Positions 21,701 through 36,500 of a stretch of 64,000 nt of DNA are shown piece by piece. The position numbers and the translations under genes are program-made. Under the pieces are notes generated by a model. The model was not told where the DNA came from. It ran no database searches and was given only the letters and a program-made list of their open reading frames with translations. Numbering within the stretch: the stretch's first letter is position 1; every line of letters starts with the position of its first letter. Source of the stretch: Macrostomum hystrix (taxonomy: Eukaryota > Platyhelminthes > Macrostomidae); contig CATNEN010000003.1 of the NCBI GenBank assembly GCA_950097015.1, forward strand, positions 14,762,001 through 14,826,000, read 5' to 3'.

Positions 21701-24700
21701 CTAGCTGATACCTGGTGATACCTGGCCACAGACAGTTGCCGTGCATAAGTGACGCAACTATCAAGATAATGACCGATCATTCGAGCGGCTCCAAGCCGTT
21801 GCCAGTCCAAACCGAGGCCGTAGTTCTCTTCGGCCGGATCTGGCTGACTGCCGTTCAGCGAATGTGGCGGCGGCAGGGGCACCAGGGGGTAGTCGGACAG
21901 GCCGTGAAAACGTCTGGACAGCTCAGACAGAGGAGTTGGCGATTCCACAGTCAGAATAGTAGGGGTGCGCCGTTCCGATTTGTAAGTGGACAGGCACTTG
22001 TCTATGGCCTTAACTATGGCGTCCATCGACTGCTCGGACTGAAATAGAGGGTGGGGGGCGATGTTTGGTTAAGATAACTCTGGGATGACATTAAATATAT
22101 GGAAGAGGGAGAAATCAGAGATGGAGAAAAAGGGGAAATCAGAGATGGGGAAGAGGGAGAAGTCAGAGATGGGGAAGAGGGAGAAATCAGAGATGGGGAA
22201 TAGGGAGAAATCAGAGATGGGGAAGAGGGAGAAATCGGGGATGGGAAAGTGGGCGAAATGCGAGATGGGGAAGAGGGAGAAATCAGAGTTGGAGAAGAAG
22301 GGGAAATCAGAGATGGGGAAGAGGGAGAAATCAGAGATGAGGAATAGGGAGAAATCAGAGATGGGGAAGAGGGAGAAATCGGGGATGGGGAAGTGGGCGA
22401 AATCAGATATGGGGAAGAGGGAGAAATACGAGATGGGGAAGAGGGAGAAATACGAGATGGGGAAGAGGGAGAAATCAGAGATGGGGAAGAGGGAGAAATA
22501 CGAGATGGGGAAGAGGGAGAAATCAGAGATGGGGAAGAGGGAGAAATCAGAGATGGGGAAGAGGGAGAAATCAGAGATGGGGAAGAGGGAGAAGTCAGAG
22601 ATGGGGAAGAGGGAGAAATCAGAGATGGGGAAGAGGGAGAAATCAGAGATGGGGAAGAGGGAGAAATCAGATATGGGGAAGTGGGAGAAATCAGAGATGG
22701 GGAAGAGGGAGAAATCAGATATGGGGAAGTGGGAGAAATCAGAGATGGGGAAGAGGGAGAAATCAGAGATGGGGAAGAGGGAGAAATCAGAGATGGGGAA
22801 GAGGGAGAAATCAGAGATGGGGAATAGGGAGAAATCAGATATGGGGAAGTGGGAGAAATACGAGATGGGGAAGAGGGAGAAATCAGAGATGGGGAAGAGG
22901 GAGAAATTAGAGATGGGGAATAGGGAGAAATCAGAGATGGGGAACAGGGATAAATCAAGCACTTTAAACGAGAAAGCATTGTAACGGGGATTTTCACCTT
23001 CACATCGAATCCCAGCGCATCAGGCGGCATGAATCCGTCGGCCAATTCGTCGCCCAGAGCCTCCCTGATGGCTTCGTCACGTCGCCTTCTCTCGGCGGCG
23101 TAGGCGGTGGACAATCCGGGCCAGTCCGTGGACAGACGGCCGCCAGACTGGGCCAGCAGGAACACTTGGCATCGCTGATTGGTTGGAGTGAACAATGCCC
23201 AGATCTGCAGCCGGCCGCTGGTGTGATGATAGAAATGGGACAAACGCAGTCCCTTGGAACTGGCCAGGTAGGGACTCTGCGACGCAGAGCGAAGCCAAAG
23301 ACTGTCCAACGGAAATGTGTCGGTGTCGCGTCCGCTAGCGACTAGCCGCCTAGCCCAGTCTCTGTCGACAACGCACAGGCAGCCGAGGCGTAGGATGGCG
23401 CGAAACCATAGAGAGGTCCTGAGCTCGAATACGCCTAGAACGTCGTTAGTCAATAATTGAGCTTTGATAGCGTCTCGATTGGCTCTATAAACAGGCTCTG
23501 GCATTCGGTATTCGTACAGATGATGAGCCACACGATTGCGTGGCAGTGTGCGACTAACGCGACGGTACTGACGCTCGGAATCTGAGGGACACTCGCTCTT
23601 GGCTGTCAGATGATTCACGTAGAATATGCGCGGCACCTGCAATATGGGATGAGTGGCAATAAAATTCCCAAATTCCAATAAACTGATGGACAGCAATCAT
23701 ACATAATAAAATAATAAATTATAAATCCTTTAACATGCATGTCAAACAGGTCGGTGGTTGTGTATGGTCGACCATGAAAAGAAGGTATGGTCGTGCCATT
23801 TGCGCCCTTGAGGGCCAACCTTCAATGCAGTTCAACCTTCAATGAGGTGAGAGTGTACACTGCCTGACGATGAGAAAGTCAGGCCAGATGCTCAGGATTG
23901 AGCGAAATGGGCAGAATTGCCTCCTCGCTGGCTGCGGGTCTAGTGTCACCAAATTATGTGCCATTGCCCGCAGCCCTCCTGCAATTATTAACTATAATCG
24001 ATATCAGAAATCGCCAATTCTAGATAAAAAACTCCATAAGTTGACAAAAATCCCAAATTAAAAAAGCCTAAACTAAGATTTTTCGATAGCACAATCATTG
24101 AACTGTTGAAACTCACCTGAATCTTAACACAGCGCAACTCCTGATCCACCACAATCCACAGCCGGAACAATCCGGGCTCCGAGCTCTCGCCAGCCAGTTG
24201 CACAATCTCCCACGGTCGGTCGAGAAGGGCTCGCTGATTGCGACGAATGAACGCGGACAATCCGCCGCCAGCAGGGCCTATTGACGCTGCCTGCAGCGGC
24301 AACGGCGGCAGCAGCTGCGCGGAGCCGTTGACAACGGAATCGGCGCCGTCAGCCGCGGAAGTGCGCGCTCTCTTAGCTGCTCCGCCGACGCGCTGTTGAG
24401 CCCGCTGGTGGCGCCATTTGCGCTTGTGAAATCGAAGCCAAGTGGCGAAACTGTCGGCGCAGTCGCGACGAAGTCTGGGAGGCTCGCCGAAGGCCTCGAA
24501 CCATGGCCGGTCCGGGTCGACCGCGGCTGTCGTTGCGGTCGAAGGCTTGGAGAATTGTTTAGTAGCAGCGGTTGACTCGCGCTGTGACTGCTGTGATTGG
24601 GGATACAGTTTTGCTTAGGTTAAATAAGATTATCAATGTAGGATTATTCTAATGGGATAATTAGCATGGGAGTATTAGCATGAGATTACAAATTGAGGAC

Positions 24701-27700
24701 TGTAAAGTGGGATAATCAATTAAACCATTGCCCTGATGGGATAATCTATGTTTGATTGTCACGATGGGATAATCTATGTGTAATTGACACGATGGGATAA
24801 TCTATGTTTGATTGTCACGATGGGGTAATCTATGTTTCATTGTCACGATGGGATAATCTATGTGTGATTGTCAAGATGGGATAATCAATGTGTGATTGTC
24901 AAGATGGGATAATCAATGTGTGATTGACACGATGGGATAATCTATGTTTGATTGTCACGATGGGATAATCTATGCGTAATTGACACGATGGGATAATCTA
25001 TGTTTGATTGTCACGATGGGATAATCTATGTGTAATTGACACGATGGGATAATCTATGTTTGATTGTCACGATGGGATAATCTATGTTTGATTGTCACGA
25101 TGGGATAATCTATGTTTGATTGTCACGATGGGATAATCTATGTTTGATTGTCACGGTGGGATAATCTATGCGTAATTGACACGATGGGATAATCTATGTT
25201 TGATTGTCACGATGGGATAATCTATGTGTAATTGACACGATGGGATAATCTATGTTTGATTGTCACGATGGGATAATCTATGTGAATTGACACGATGGGA
25301 TAATCTATGTTTGATTGTCACGATGGGATAATCTAAGTGTGATTGACACGATGGGATAATTTATGTGTGATTGTCACGATGGGATAATCTATGTGTGATT
25401 GACACGATGGGATAATTTATGTGTGATTGTCACGATGGGATAATCAATGTGGGAATTTAATTAGTATTGATACGACGTAATATAAAATAATGTAAATATT
25501 CAAGAATCCAATAAAGATGGGTCAAATCTAAGAAAGCTACTAACCTCCGACCCTCTCGTGACAGCCGACTTTCGTCCGTCGACATCTTCAGCAGACGGAG
25601 AATCCGGCAATTCGGCATCGTCCGTCATCACGTTCGCGTCTTCGTCGGCCGAGCCGCCGGAAGCTGAATTTCTTGGACGCTTCCGCTGTTGAAACCCAGC
25701 CGTGTCTTCAATGTCGGGCAGTCTAGAAGACCTGCTAGTTGAAACGGCCGCTTTGCTAAACATGTCGGAGATTCGTCGCTGTTTGAAAACGTCCGTCTTC
25801 TCTAACAGTTTTTTGCGCAGCCAATCAGGATGTGGCACGCGCGGCACGGGATTGGCCACGTGCTGCAGAGCTGCAGGAATGGTGATGATCTTCTGCACGG
25901 CGCTACTCAATCGTTCTATATAATAGTCCCAGTCTAGAATGGACCGAATGTCAAAGTCTTGAAGGCCTGGAGACTTCAGCCAGCGGCGAAGGAAATGACG
26001 TTTAACGGACGGCTCAGCCTGTGGATATTAGACATGGGAACATGGGGTTTTAAAAGTGGGAACATGAGATTTTAAAAAGATGGGATTTATAAAGTGGTTC
26101 AATGGGATATTCAGAAGGATGGGATCACAAAACTGGAACAATGGGATATTCAGAAGGATGGGATTACAAAAGTGGGACCATGGGATTTTAGAAAGATGGG
26201 ATTTCTAAAGTGGGAACATGGGATTTTAGAAAGATGGGATATTAAAAGTGGGAACATGGGAGTTTAGAAAGATGGGATTTATAAAGTGGGAACATGGGAT
26301 ATTCAGAAGGATGGGATTACTACAAAACTGGGACAATGGGATATTCAGAAGGATGGGATTACTAAAAAACTGGGACCAAGAGATATTCAGAAAGATGGGA
26401 TTGCTAAAGTGGGAGCATGGGATTTTAGAAAGATGGGATTGCTAAAGTGGGACCATGGGATTTTAGAAAGATGGGATTGCTAAAGTAGGACCATGGGATT
26501 TTAGAAAGATGGGATTGCTAAAGTGGGACCATAGGATTTTAGGAAGATGGGATTGCTAAAGTAGAACATGGGATATTAGCAAGATGGGATTTCTAAAGTG
26601 GGACCATGGGATTTTACGAGTAGAAAGATGGGATTTTAAAAGTGGGAACATGGGATTTAAAAAAGATGGAATTTCTAAAGTGGGAACATGGGATTTTAGA
26701 AAGATGGGATCAAGACTAGGGATTCGAAATTTTCGTATAGCTAGTTTCTTAGAAAGGGATCTAGTAGATGAAATAACAAACCTGAAAGATGGCCAACGGC
26801 ACGGCTCTCTCTGTGACTGGCGCACCCTCCGGTCGGCGCGAAATGACGAATCGACAAGCCAAGCCCGCGTCCTTAACCATCTGGTCGCCGAGAAACTCGG
26901 CTAATCGTTTAGCGGTACTGATACTGCTGCTCTTCTGACCGCCATAATCTTCCAATCGTTTGGACATGCTTCGATTCTCTGCTATCAGTTCGAATAGCTC
27001 TGTATCCGGCATACTTTCGGCGCGTGAGAAAAGTACATCGAGCCAATAGTCCGCCACTTTGGCCACAGCGGCGTAGCACTCGGCTAGACTGTCGCCTTTA
27101 AGAAATGCTTCAAATACGGACGACTGGAAGATTTTGATCAGTTGCAATTCTCCATTCCGTTTCACTTCGAAGCCTTTCAATTCGGCTAGGGAGCCGTCGA
27201 AATGAAACACGGCATAGCGCTTTTTCAGCTTCTTGCCCTCCTCTTTTGACGCTGGCAGAACCATGGCCAGGTAGGGACCGTCAACTTCGAAGAAGATGCT
27301 GTTCTCGGAGCGAACTCGATATTCGACAACGGAGCCGTCGGTGACAACCAGCTCGTGATACTGATCGTTGGTGAAATGACGCTGCACCATGGCGTTTAGC
27401 ATAGCACCTGGATACGACACGTTGAGCTTTGGCCGCTTAGCATTACTAGTGCGAATGGTGAAATTCTCAGGAAAACTGGCCGGCAGAACGCACCAGATGC
27501 CGTCCGTGTCCAGTTCTAGCGGCCGGCCTATCTGCTCTACTATTTCCCGAGCCTGCGGGTCAAGGGATCGATTGTGTGTGGATCAAGGGATCATTACTGT
27601 TTGGGTCAAGGGATCAATACTGTGTGGATCAAGGGATCATTACTGTGTGGATCAAGGGATCATTACTGTGTGGATCAAGGGATCACTACTGTGTGGATCA

Positions 27701-30469
27701 AGGGATCATTACTGTTTGGGTCAAGGGATCAATACTGTGTGGATCAAGGGATCATTACTGTGTGGATCAAGGGATCATTACTGTGTGGGTCAAGGGATCA
27801 TTACTGTGTGGATCAAGGGATCATTACTGTGTGGGTCAAGGGATCATTACTGTGTGGGTCAAGGGATCATTACTGTGTGGATCAAGGGATCATTACTGTG
27901 TGGATCAAGGGATCATTACTGTGTGGGTCAAGGGATCATTACTGTGTGGGTCAAGTGATCATTACTGTGTGGATCAAGGGATCATTACTGTGTGGGTCAA
28001 GGGATCATTACTGTGTGGATCAAGGGATCATTACTGTGTGGGTCAAGTGATCATTACTGTGGGGGTCAAGGGATCACTACTGTGTGGATCAAGGGATCAT
28101 TACTGTGGGGGTCAAGTGATCATTACTGTGTGGGTCAAGTGATCATTACTGTGTGGGTCAAGTGATCATTACTGTGGGGGTCAAGGGATCATTACTGTGT
28201 GGGTCAAGTGATCATTACTGTGGGGGTCAAGGGATCATTACTGTGTGAGTCAAGTGATCATTACTGTGGGGGTCAAGGGATCATCACTATGTGGGTCAAG
28301 AGATCATTAACGAGTGGGTCAAGAGATTATTACTGTGTAGGTCAAGGGATTATTACTGAGTAGGTCAAGGGATCATTACTGTTTGGGTCAAGGGATCATT
28401 ACTGTGTGGATCAAGGGATCATTACTATTTGGGTCAAGGGATCATCACTATGTGGGTCAAGAGATCATTAACGAGTGGGTCAAGAGATTATTACTGTGTG
28501 GATCAAGGGATCATTACTGTTTGGGTCAAGGGATCATCACTATGTGGGTCAAGAGATCATTAACGTGTGGGTCAAGAGATTATTACTGTGTAGGTCAAGG
28601 GATTATTACTGTGTAGGTCAAGGGATTATTACTGTGTGGATCAAGGGATCATTACTGTGTGGATCAAGGGATCATTACTGTGTGGATCAAGGGATCATTA
28701 CTGTGTGGATCACGGCATCATTTCTGTGAAGGTCAAGTGATCATTACTGTGGGGGTCAAGGGATCATTACTGTGTAGGTCAAGTGATCATTACTGTGGGG
28801 GTCAAGGGATCATTACTGTGGGGGTCAAGGGATCATTACTGTGGGGGTCAAGTGATCATTACTGTGGGGGTCAAGGGATCATTACTGTGTAGGTCAAGTG
28901 ATCATTACTGTGGGGGTCAAGGGATCATTACTGTGTGGATCAAGGGATCATTACTGTTTGGGTCAAGGGATCATTACTGTGTGGGTCAAGGGTCAAGGGA
29001 TCATCACTATGTGGGTCAAGAGATCATTAACGTGTGGGTCAAGAGATTATTACTGTGTAGGTCAAGGGATTATTACTGTGTGGGTCAAGGGTCAAGGGAT
29101 CATCATTGTGTGGGTCAAGGGATCATTACTGTGTGAGTCAAGGGATATTTCTGTGAGTCAATGGATAATTTCGGTGTGGGTCAAGACATCATTTCTGTGA
29201 GTCAATGGATAATTTCGGTGTGGGTCAAGACATCATTTCTGTGAGTCAATGGATAATTTATGTGTGGGTCAAGGCATAATTTCAGTGAGTCAAGGGATCA
29301 TTACTGTGTGGGTCAAGGAATCATTTCTGTGAGTCAATAGGATGAAGCAAACAGGCTCACTTTGGTAATGATGTTGGCGCCAGTGTGGCACACAATACCG
29401 GCCATCTCCATGCTGTACCATCTGGCACCCTTCCGCATAACGTAGCCGTAGAATGAGTTGAGAATGCATTTGTGAGCCAACTGCAGCGAGTCGTAGAGCA
29501 CGAGCATGCCGTTGCATCGTTTAATTTCGCCGGCGTCACCCTTGGCCGTGGCCTTGTCCAAATTATTCTTCCACACTTTGCAAAGATCTTTGAATTTGTA
29601 GCGACGGTCGCGAAATGCGCGAACTGTGTCGACGTAGAATGAGTTCTCTCGTTGGCAAATTGTGGCTGTTCGCTGCTCCAGTCTAAGGATTATGGTGAAA
29701 TGGAAGGGATTAGGGAAAAACCCTAATGACCGAACCGAATGACCGACTTTCGTGAAAGTCGACCATTTTAATTAAAATTATCCGCCCTTTACGATCAGCC
29801 AACTTTCAAAGCCGTCCGACGTCAGCATCGTCGAGATATTCAGCGATTTCTGAATCGATGACCCTGGTGACACGGGCAACTAACATTGCTCTGAATAGCC
29901 GACATGGTTACAGATAAAGCTTTGAGCAGAAAAATGGTGTCTATATATTGGTGTTTTACGCCACTAGACACCCGGACGAAAACCGTTGAATATCTCGACG
30001 ATGTCAATCAATGTCCAAAAGTGGTCTCATTGGGTAAAGCGGAAAATTTTAGACCGTGTTCTGAATTATCATGGCGATCGGTTGAATACTTTAGGAGGTA
30101 CTATACAGAACAAAGAAAAAAGGAATTGCTTTTAATTCTCAAAGGTCTCTAAAATTAGGGATTTAGTGGAAATTCGGTGCAACTAAAAGTAATCAAGATT
30201 TAGGGTCAACAAAGGTCATTGTGAGTTAGGATCTAAAAAAGCCAAATATGATAAGACGATAGATTCAGGGCAACCAAAACACTTTGAATTTGAATTAGAC
30301 ATAACACGTCGGTGTCAATCAAGGTCAAAGTCTCACTTTGGCTTCTCACCTAGTCACGTGCACCTTCTTGTAGGCGCGCCTACAGAAATCAGTTAGGCGT
30401 TTCTTTTCAACGGCCGCTTTCTCTTCTTTAGACAACTGATAGAAGGCTCGAGTTGCTGATGGGCCGGAC

Positions 30470-30505
<36 letters not shown>

Positions 30506-33500
30506 GGAAATCGGCCCTTAAACCGATCGGGCTGTCCGCTAGTGGTCGGAGGCGCCGGCGGGAAGCGTTCCTGCTCAAGCTGCGCCTGAATTCGATGATA
30601 TTCACTGCGATTAGCCGGCATCACCTCGCCTCGCCAGCTCCAGGTCATGTTTCGTTGGCAGCGCTCGCCTGGTCGATTAAAATCGCAGGCGGCGCACACG
30701 GACGCGTTCACAATGGCACTGGGCTGCAGTCGATTTGTTAAAATAATGTTCGGATACATGGCGCCAACGTCCAGGTGATAAATAATTGGCTTCTCTAAGC
30801 GGACTGGATTGTCACGCAGGTCGGCTAATTTCTCTTTAATTTCGGAGCACACTTCGGCAAAGTTCAAACAGTCGGCCAGGGGTAGGCCGGCTTCGACTTC
30901 GACTGCGTGGCGCATTGTGTCCTCTACTGAGTGCAGGAGGTCCTGGAAAATGGTGGGCGGCGTTGATCAAAGGATGCTCTGAGATAAGGCTTAGAAATGT
31001 AAGCGGCACGGTTAAAAAATATGTGCTCTAAGATAAGGCGTAAAAATGCTAGCGGTATAGATCAAAGGATACTCTAGATTCAAGTAGAGTAATGTCAGCG
31101 AAATAGATCAAATGAAGAGAAATAAGAGCGCCATAGATCAAATGATGAAGTTGATTCAAGTGGAGAAACGCAAGCGGCACAGATCAAAGGATGTTCTGGA
31201 TTCAAGTAGAGAAATGCAAGCGGCAAAGATCAAAGGATGTTCTCGATACTAGAAGAGAAATGCAAGCGGCATAGATCAAAGGATGTTCTGGATTCAAGTA
31301 AGTGGAGAAACGCAGGCGGCATAGATCAAAGGATGTTCTGGATTCAAGTAAGTGGAGAAACGCAGGCGGCATAGATCAAAGGATGTTCTGGATTCAAGTA
31401 AGTGGAGAAACGCAGGCGGCATAGATCAAAGGATGTTCTGGATTCAAGTAGAGAAATGCTGGCGGCATAGATCAAACGTGCTTGCTCATAGTAACTAACC
31501 TGAAATGCCTCTGGCACCATTTTGAATTTGCAGGGCAGATTGGCGCGAAACACGCCAGATTCCAGGGCCTCAACGTGGCCGCCAACGTAAGTCTCCTGGT
31601 CTAGCACGTGACCATCTGGTGTGAGCTTGTTCAACTGGCTTTCCTGCTTGTTCGGATAGACAATATTGGCGTGATAGGCTTCAACCATTAGTAGGGCCTC
31701 GCATAGAGTCCCGGAGCCTTTTCTGAGCACTTCGTCCGGCTCCAATGGAATGATGGTGCACAGGGCGAAGATAAACGGATGAACATACTTCATGTAGAGA
31801 TAGTAGGTGGCCACAGCGTCAGACACTGAATAGTTGGCTAGCTGGCGCGGGTCTTCGGCGGCCATTCGGCACATGTCCTCCGGGTCGATCTCAACCGGAT
31901 TGTATCTGGATTTATAGCGGCGTTTGTTTGAAGATGACCCTACCACAATGTCACTCCTAAGTAGTGACAGTCCGAAATTTCATTTTTCTCGGCGTAATAT
32001 CGAAATCAGAATATTACAGACAATCACAAAACTGTCACTCCATAGAGGACTGAAGTGTCCTGAAGTGCCGAACTAAGGTAGATTGGCGGTCCTACAATGT
32101 CACTCTTAGGTAGAACGACGGTTCTGAAATGCCACTTTAAGGTAGAGGTAGAGAACCGGTCCTACAATGTCACTCTAAGGAAGATTGGCGGTCCTACAAT
32201 GTCACTCTAAGGAAGATTGGCGGTCCTACAATGTCACTCTAAGGAAGATTGGCGGTCCTACAATGTCACTCTAAGGAAGATTGGCGGTCCTACAATGTCA
32301 CTCTAAGGAAGATTGGCGGTCCTACAATGTCACTCTAAGGAAGATTGGCGGTCCTACAATGTCACTTTAAGGTAAAGAAACGGTCCTACAATGTCACTCT
32401 AAGGTAGAGTGACGGTCCTGAAATGCCACTTTTAGATATAGGTAGAGAACCGGTCCTACAATGTCACTCTAAGGTAGAGAACCAGTCCTACAATGTCACT
32501 CTAAGGTAGATTGGGGGTCCGACAATGTCACTCTGAGGTAGAGTGACAGTTCTAAAATGTCACTATGGTAAAGTAACTGCTTTGAAATGGCACCCTAAGG
32601 TACAGTTACGGTCCAAAAATGTCACTCTAAGGTAAAGTAACGATTCTAAAATTGTCGCTTCAGTTTGGTAAAAGTAAATGACGAGTAAAGATGATATAAT
32701 AGACAATTAGGATACTAGATTTATTTTGCTGAAAGAAACTCACCTAAGCTTAGCCTTAGCAACCGCTTTGAGTCCCTGGCTACCAACAGGCAGGTAGCTG
32801 TCACGCTTGACCCACTTCAAGCAGTCCATGTGAATTGCCGGCCTACATTTGTATTCATTTTGGTTGTCCCTGGCGAAGCCGATTTCGTCCTGCATATTGA
32901 TACCGTGAACGCTAGCTCTGGCTTCAACAAATGGCCAATCGAAGAAGTCGCCGTTGTAGGTGACAAAGATTGTTGGCTGACGCTCTTTAACGTGGCTAAA
33001 GAAGCGTTCAATTGTTGTTTTCTGCAATGCGACAGAAAAAATGGTGTCACTCCAGCTAATGAAGAAACAAGAGTGACGCATCCAATGTCACTCCAACTAG
33101 AAAAGAAGCAAGAGTGACGCATCCAATGTCACTCCAGCTAGAATAGAAACAAGAGTGACGCTTCCATTGTCACTCCAGCTAGAAAAGAAACAAGAGTGAC
33201 GCATCCAATGTCACTCCAGTTAGAAAAGAAACAAGACTGACGCATCCAATGTCACTCCTGCTAAAAAAATAAACAAGACTGACGCATCCAATGTCACTCC
33301 AGCTAATGAAGAAACAAGAGTGACGCATCCAATGTCACTCCAGCTAATGAAGAAACTAGAGTGACGCTTCCAATTTCACTCCAGCTAATGAAGAAACAAG
33401 AGTGACGCATCCAATGTCACTCCAGCTAGAAAAGAAACAAGAGTGACGCATCCAATGTCACTCCAGCTAATGAAGAAACAAGAGTGACGCATCCAATGTC

Positions 33501-36500
33501 ACTCCAGCTAGAAAAGAAACAAGAGTGACGCATCCAATGTCACTCTAGCTAGAAAAGAAACAAGAGTGACGCATCCAATGTCACTCTAGCTAGAAAAGAA
33601 ACAAGAGTGACGCATCCAATGTCACTCTAGCTAGAAAAGAAACAAGAGTGACGCATCCAATGTCACTCCAGCTAGAAAAGAAACAAGAGTGACGCATCCC
33701 ATGTCACTCCTGCTAAAAAAATAAACAAGAGTGACGCATCCAATGTCACTCCAGCTAGAATAGAAACAAGAGTGACGCTTCCAATATCACTCTAGCTAGA
33801 AAAGAAACAAGACTGACGCATCCAATGTCACTCCTGCTAAAAAATAAACAAGACTGACGCATCCAATGTCACTCCAGCTAATAAAGAAACAAGAGTGACG
33901 CTTCCAATATCACTCCAGTTAGAAAAGAAACAAGACTGACGCATCCAATGTCACTCCTGCTAAAAAATAAACAAGACTGACGCATCCAATGTCACTCCAG
34001 CTAATAAAGAAACTAGAGTGACGCTTCAATGCCACTCCAGCTAATGAAGAAACTAGAGTGACGCTTCCAATGTCACTCCAGCTAATGAGGAAACTAGAGT
34101 GACGCTTCCAATGTAACTCTAGCTAGAAAAGAAACAAGAGTGACGCTTCCAATGTAACTCTAGCTAGAAAAGAAACAAGAGTCACGCTTCCAATGTCACT
34201 CTAGCTAGAAAATAAACAAGACCGACGCATCCAATGTCACTCCAGCTAGCAAAGAAACAAGAGTGACGCATCCAATGTCACTCCAGCTAGAATGGAAACA
34301 AGAGTGATGCTTCCAATGTCACTCTAGCTAGCAAAGAAACAAGAGTGACACATCCAATGTCATTCACATTTGCAGCATCCAAAGCATATTGCAGCAGATT
34401 TAAGCGCAACCTACCTCATTCGGCTCATTAAACACGGTAAACATGCCCTCAAATTCCGGTCTAGGCGTGAATTCAAAATCTTCGACATCTTGGGCGATAA
34501 TCTCGCGGTTGCAGATTAAATAACCGTCTCCGTCGATCATGTAGGAGATCATCATGATCTGGTCGGACGAGGCGTCGGGAAATTTCAACGGCAACTTGGT
34601 CGTCTCAATGTCGTAGGCTAGCACGACGGGATCCTACAGGGCGGGTGGGAAGATTTCAGAGGAATTTACAGAAAATGGCACATCATTTGGTTACAATAGA
34701 CCCGCAGCCAGCGAGGAGGCAATTCTGCCCATTTTGCTGACTCCTGAGCACATACGCGAACAGGTGTACATCTGCACTGACTTTCTCATCGTCAGTGTAC
34801 ACTCTTACTGCACGACAAGCCACCAAGCGGCTGCGCCTCAATTTAATGTGGCCTCACCGCGAAATCGAGCTCAGGGACCTTGGTGCGAGAGACTAAAGCG
34901 TTAACCACTCAGCCACTCATGCCCTAGAAATCAAGATTAAAATAAAGTGGTTATTTCCCGGAAATATATAATTACGTAGGATTCGTTAGACATTTCTTAG
35001 AAAATAAAAAACTATAAACTAAGATTTCTTTAAAAAATAATATTCTAACGCGTTGAGGTTTCTTAGAAATCAATAATTTCAAGAACATTACCGAAAAATT
35101 ATAATCTGGTGAATTGTAGTTTTTTTTATCGATAAGGCAAAAAGTTAGAACTGATTAGAAATGGTGTCGCAAGACTTACAGGCCTATCAACCAGATCTTC
35201 CCTGGGCGTAATCTCGGGAACAGACGAGCCTCGGCAACAAACTCTGTACCAATTGCCGACAAAGATCTTCAAATCGATGGACACTCGCACGTGATAGGGC
35301 ACATCGTGTTCACTGGAATTTGGATAAAAAAGTAAGATAATTAAAACGTTTCTAATGCCTTCGCTGGGTGTTACAATTCGTTCAGTTAACTAGCCATGCA
35401 CGTTTTTAAAGCCTAGCCAAGAACCTTCTAAAATAACCCTTCAAAAATGACTAATCTAAAATGAGTCATTTAGTAGGTCATTACCATCAGAAACAAAATG
35501 AGTCATTCAGGAGACATCAGCATTTAAAACAAATTGAGTCGTTTAGTTGGTCATTCCCATCCAATTCAAAATAAGTCATTCGGTTGGTCATTAACAAAAA
35601 ACAAAATGAGTCATTCGGTTGGTCATTAACAACAAAAACAGAATGAGTCATTCGGTTGGTCATTAACAACAAAACAAAATTAGTCATTCGGTTGGTCATT
35701 ACCATCCAATTCAAAATAAGTCATTCGGTTGGTCATTAACAACAAAACAAAATAAGTCATTCGGTTGGTCATTAATGACAAAACAAAATGAGTCATTCGG
35801 TTGGTCATTTACAACAAAAACAAAATTAGTCATTCGGTTGGTCATTACCATCCAATTCAAAATAAGTCATTCGGTTGGTCATTAACAACAAAACAAAATA
35901 AGTCATTCGGTTGGTCATTAACAAGAAAACAAAATGAGTCATTCGGTTGGTCATTAACAACAAAAACAAAATTAGTCATTCGGTTGGTCATTAACAACAA
36001 AAACAAAATGAGTCCTTCGGTTGGTCATTAACAACAAAAACGAAATGAGTCATTCGGTTGGTCATTAACAACAAAACAAAATGAGTCATTCGGTTGGTCA
36101 TTACCATCCAATTCAAAATAAGTCATTCGGTTGGTCATTAACAACAAAAACAAAATGAGTCATTCGGTTGGTCATTACCATCCAATTCAAAATAAGTCAT
36201 TCGGTTGGTCATTAACAACAAAAACAAAACAAAACAGTCATTTTGGTTTGTCATTTTTTCGGTCTTGACAAAAAAGAAACTTCTTTTGCCTTTACCTGTT
36301 TCGTAAAAAGTTCTTAATAGCTAATAACTCTTTTAAGAAGCTGGTCTATTGCTGTTTTTAAATATATGTCCCGTCTATTTTCTACTAATGGTCCTTAATT
36401 AGCAGTCATAAGCGTAGCCAAAAAGGTGTTTTGATAGCTAGTTATGAGTCTTCTAAGAATTTTGTAAGAAACACAAGCGTTTCATTAGTACTTATTACCG

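Noticed and set aside
22014..23696. 560-codon minus frame covering POLE exon 14 and the array
   Set aside because: Only 22998-23636 is coding. The rest reads past the GTGAAA donor into the intron 14 minisatellite (SPSLISPS repeats).
24720..25460. TGATTGACAC in intron 12 units as Pbx/Meis-type sites
   Set aside because: Close to TGATTGACAG but with a mismatch at the key last base, and most units have TGATTGTCAC.
27389..29200. Overlapping plus frames of 77-189 codons with [16 protein letters not shown]
   Set aside because: 23-bp stop-free repeat in POLE intron 10, antisense to the gene.
29904..30152. 82-codon plus frame within POLE intron 9
   Set aside because: Overlaps the MITE-like inverted repeat; no similarity or splice evidence.
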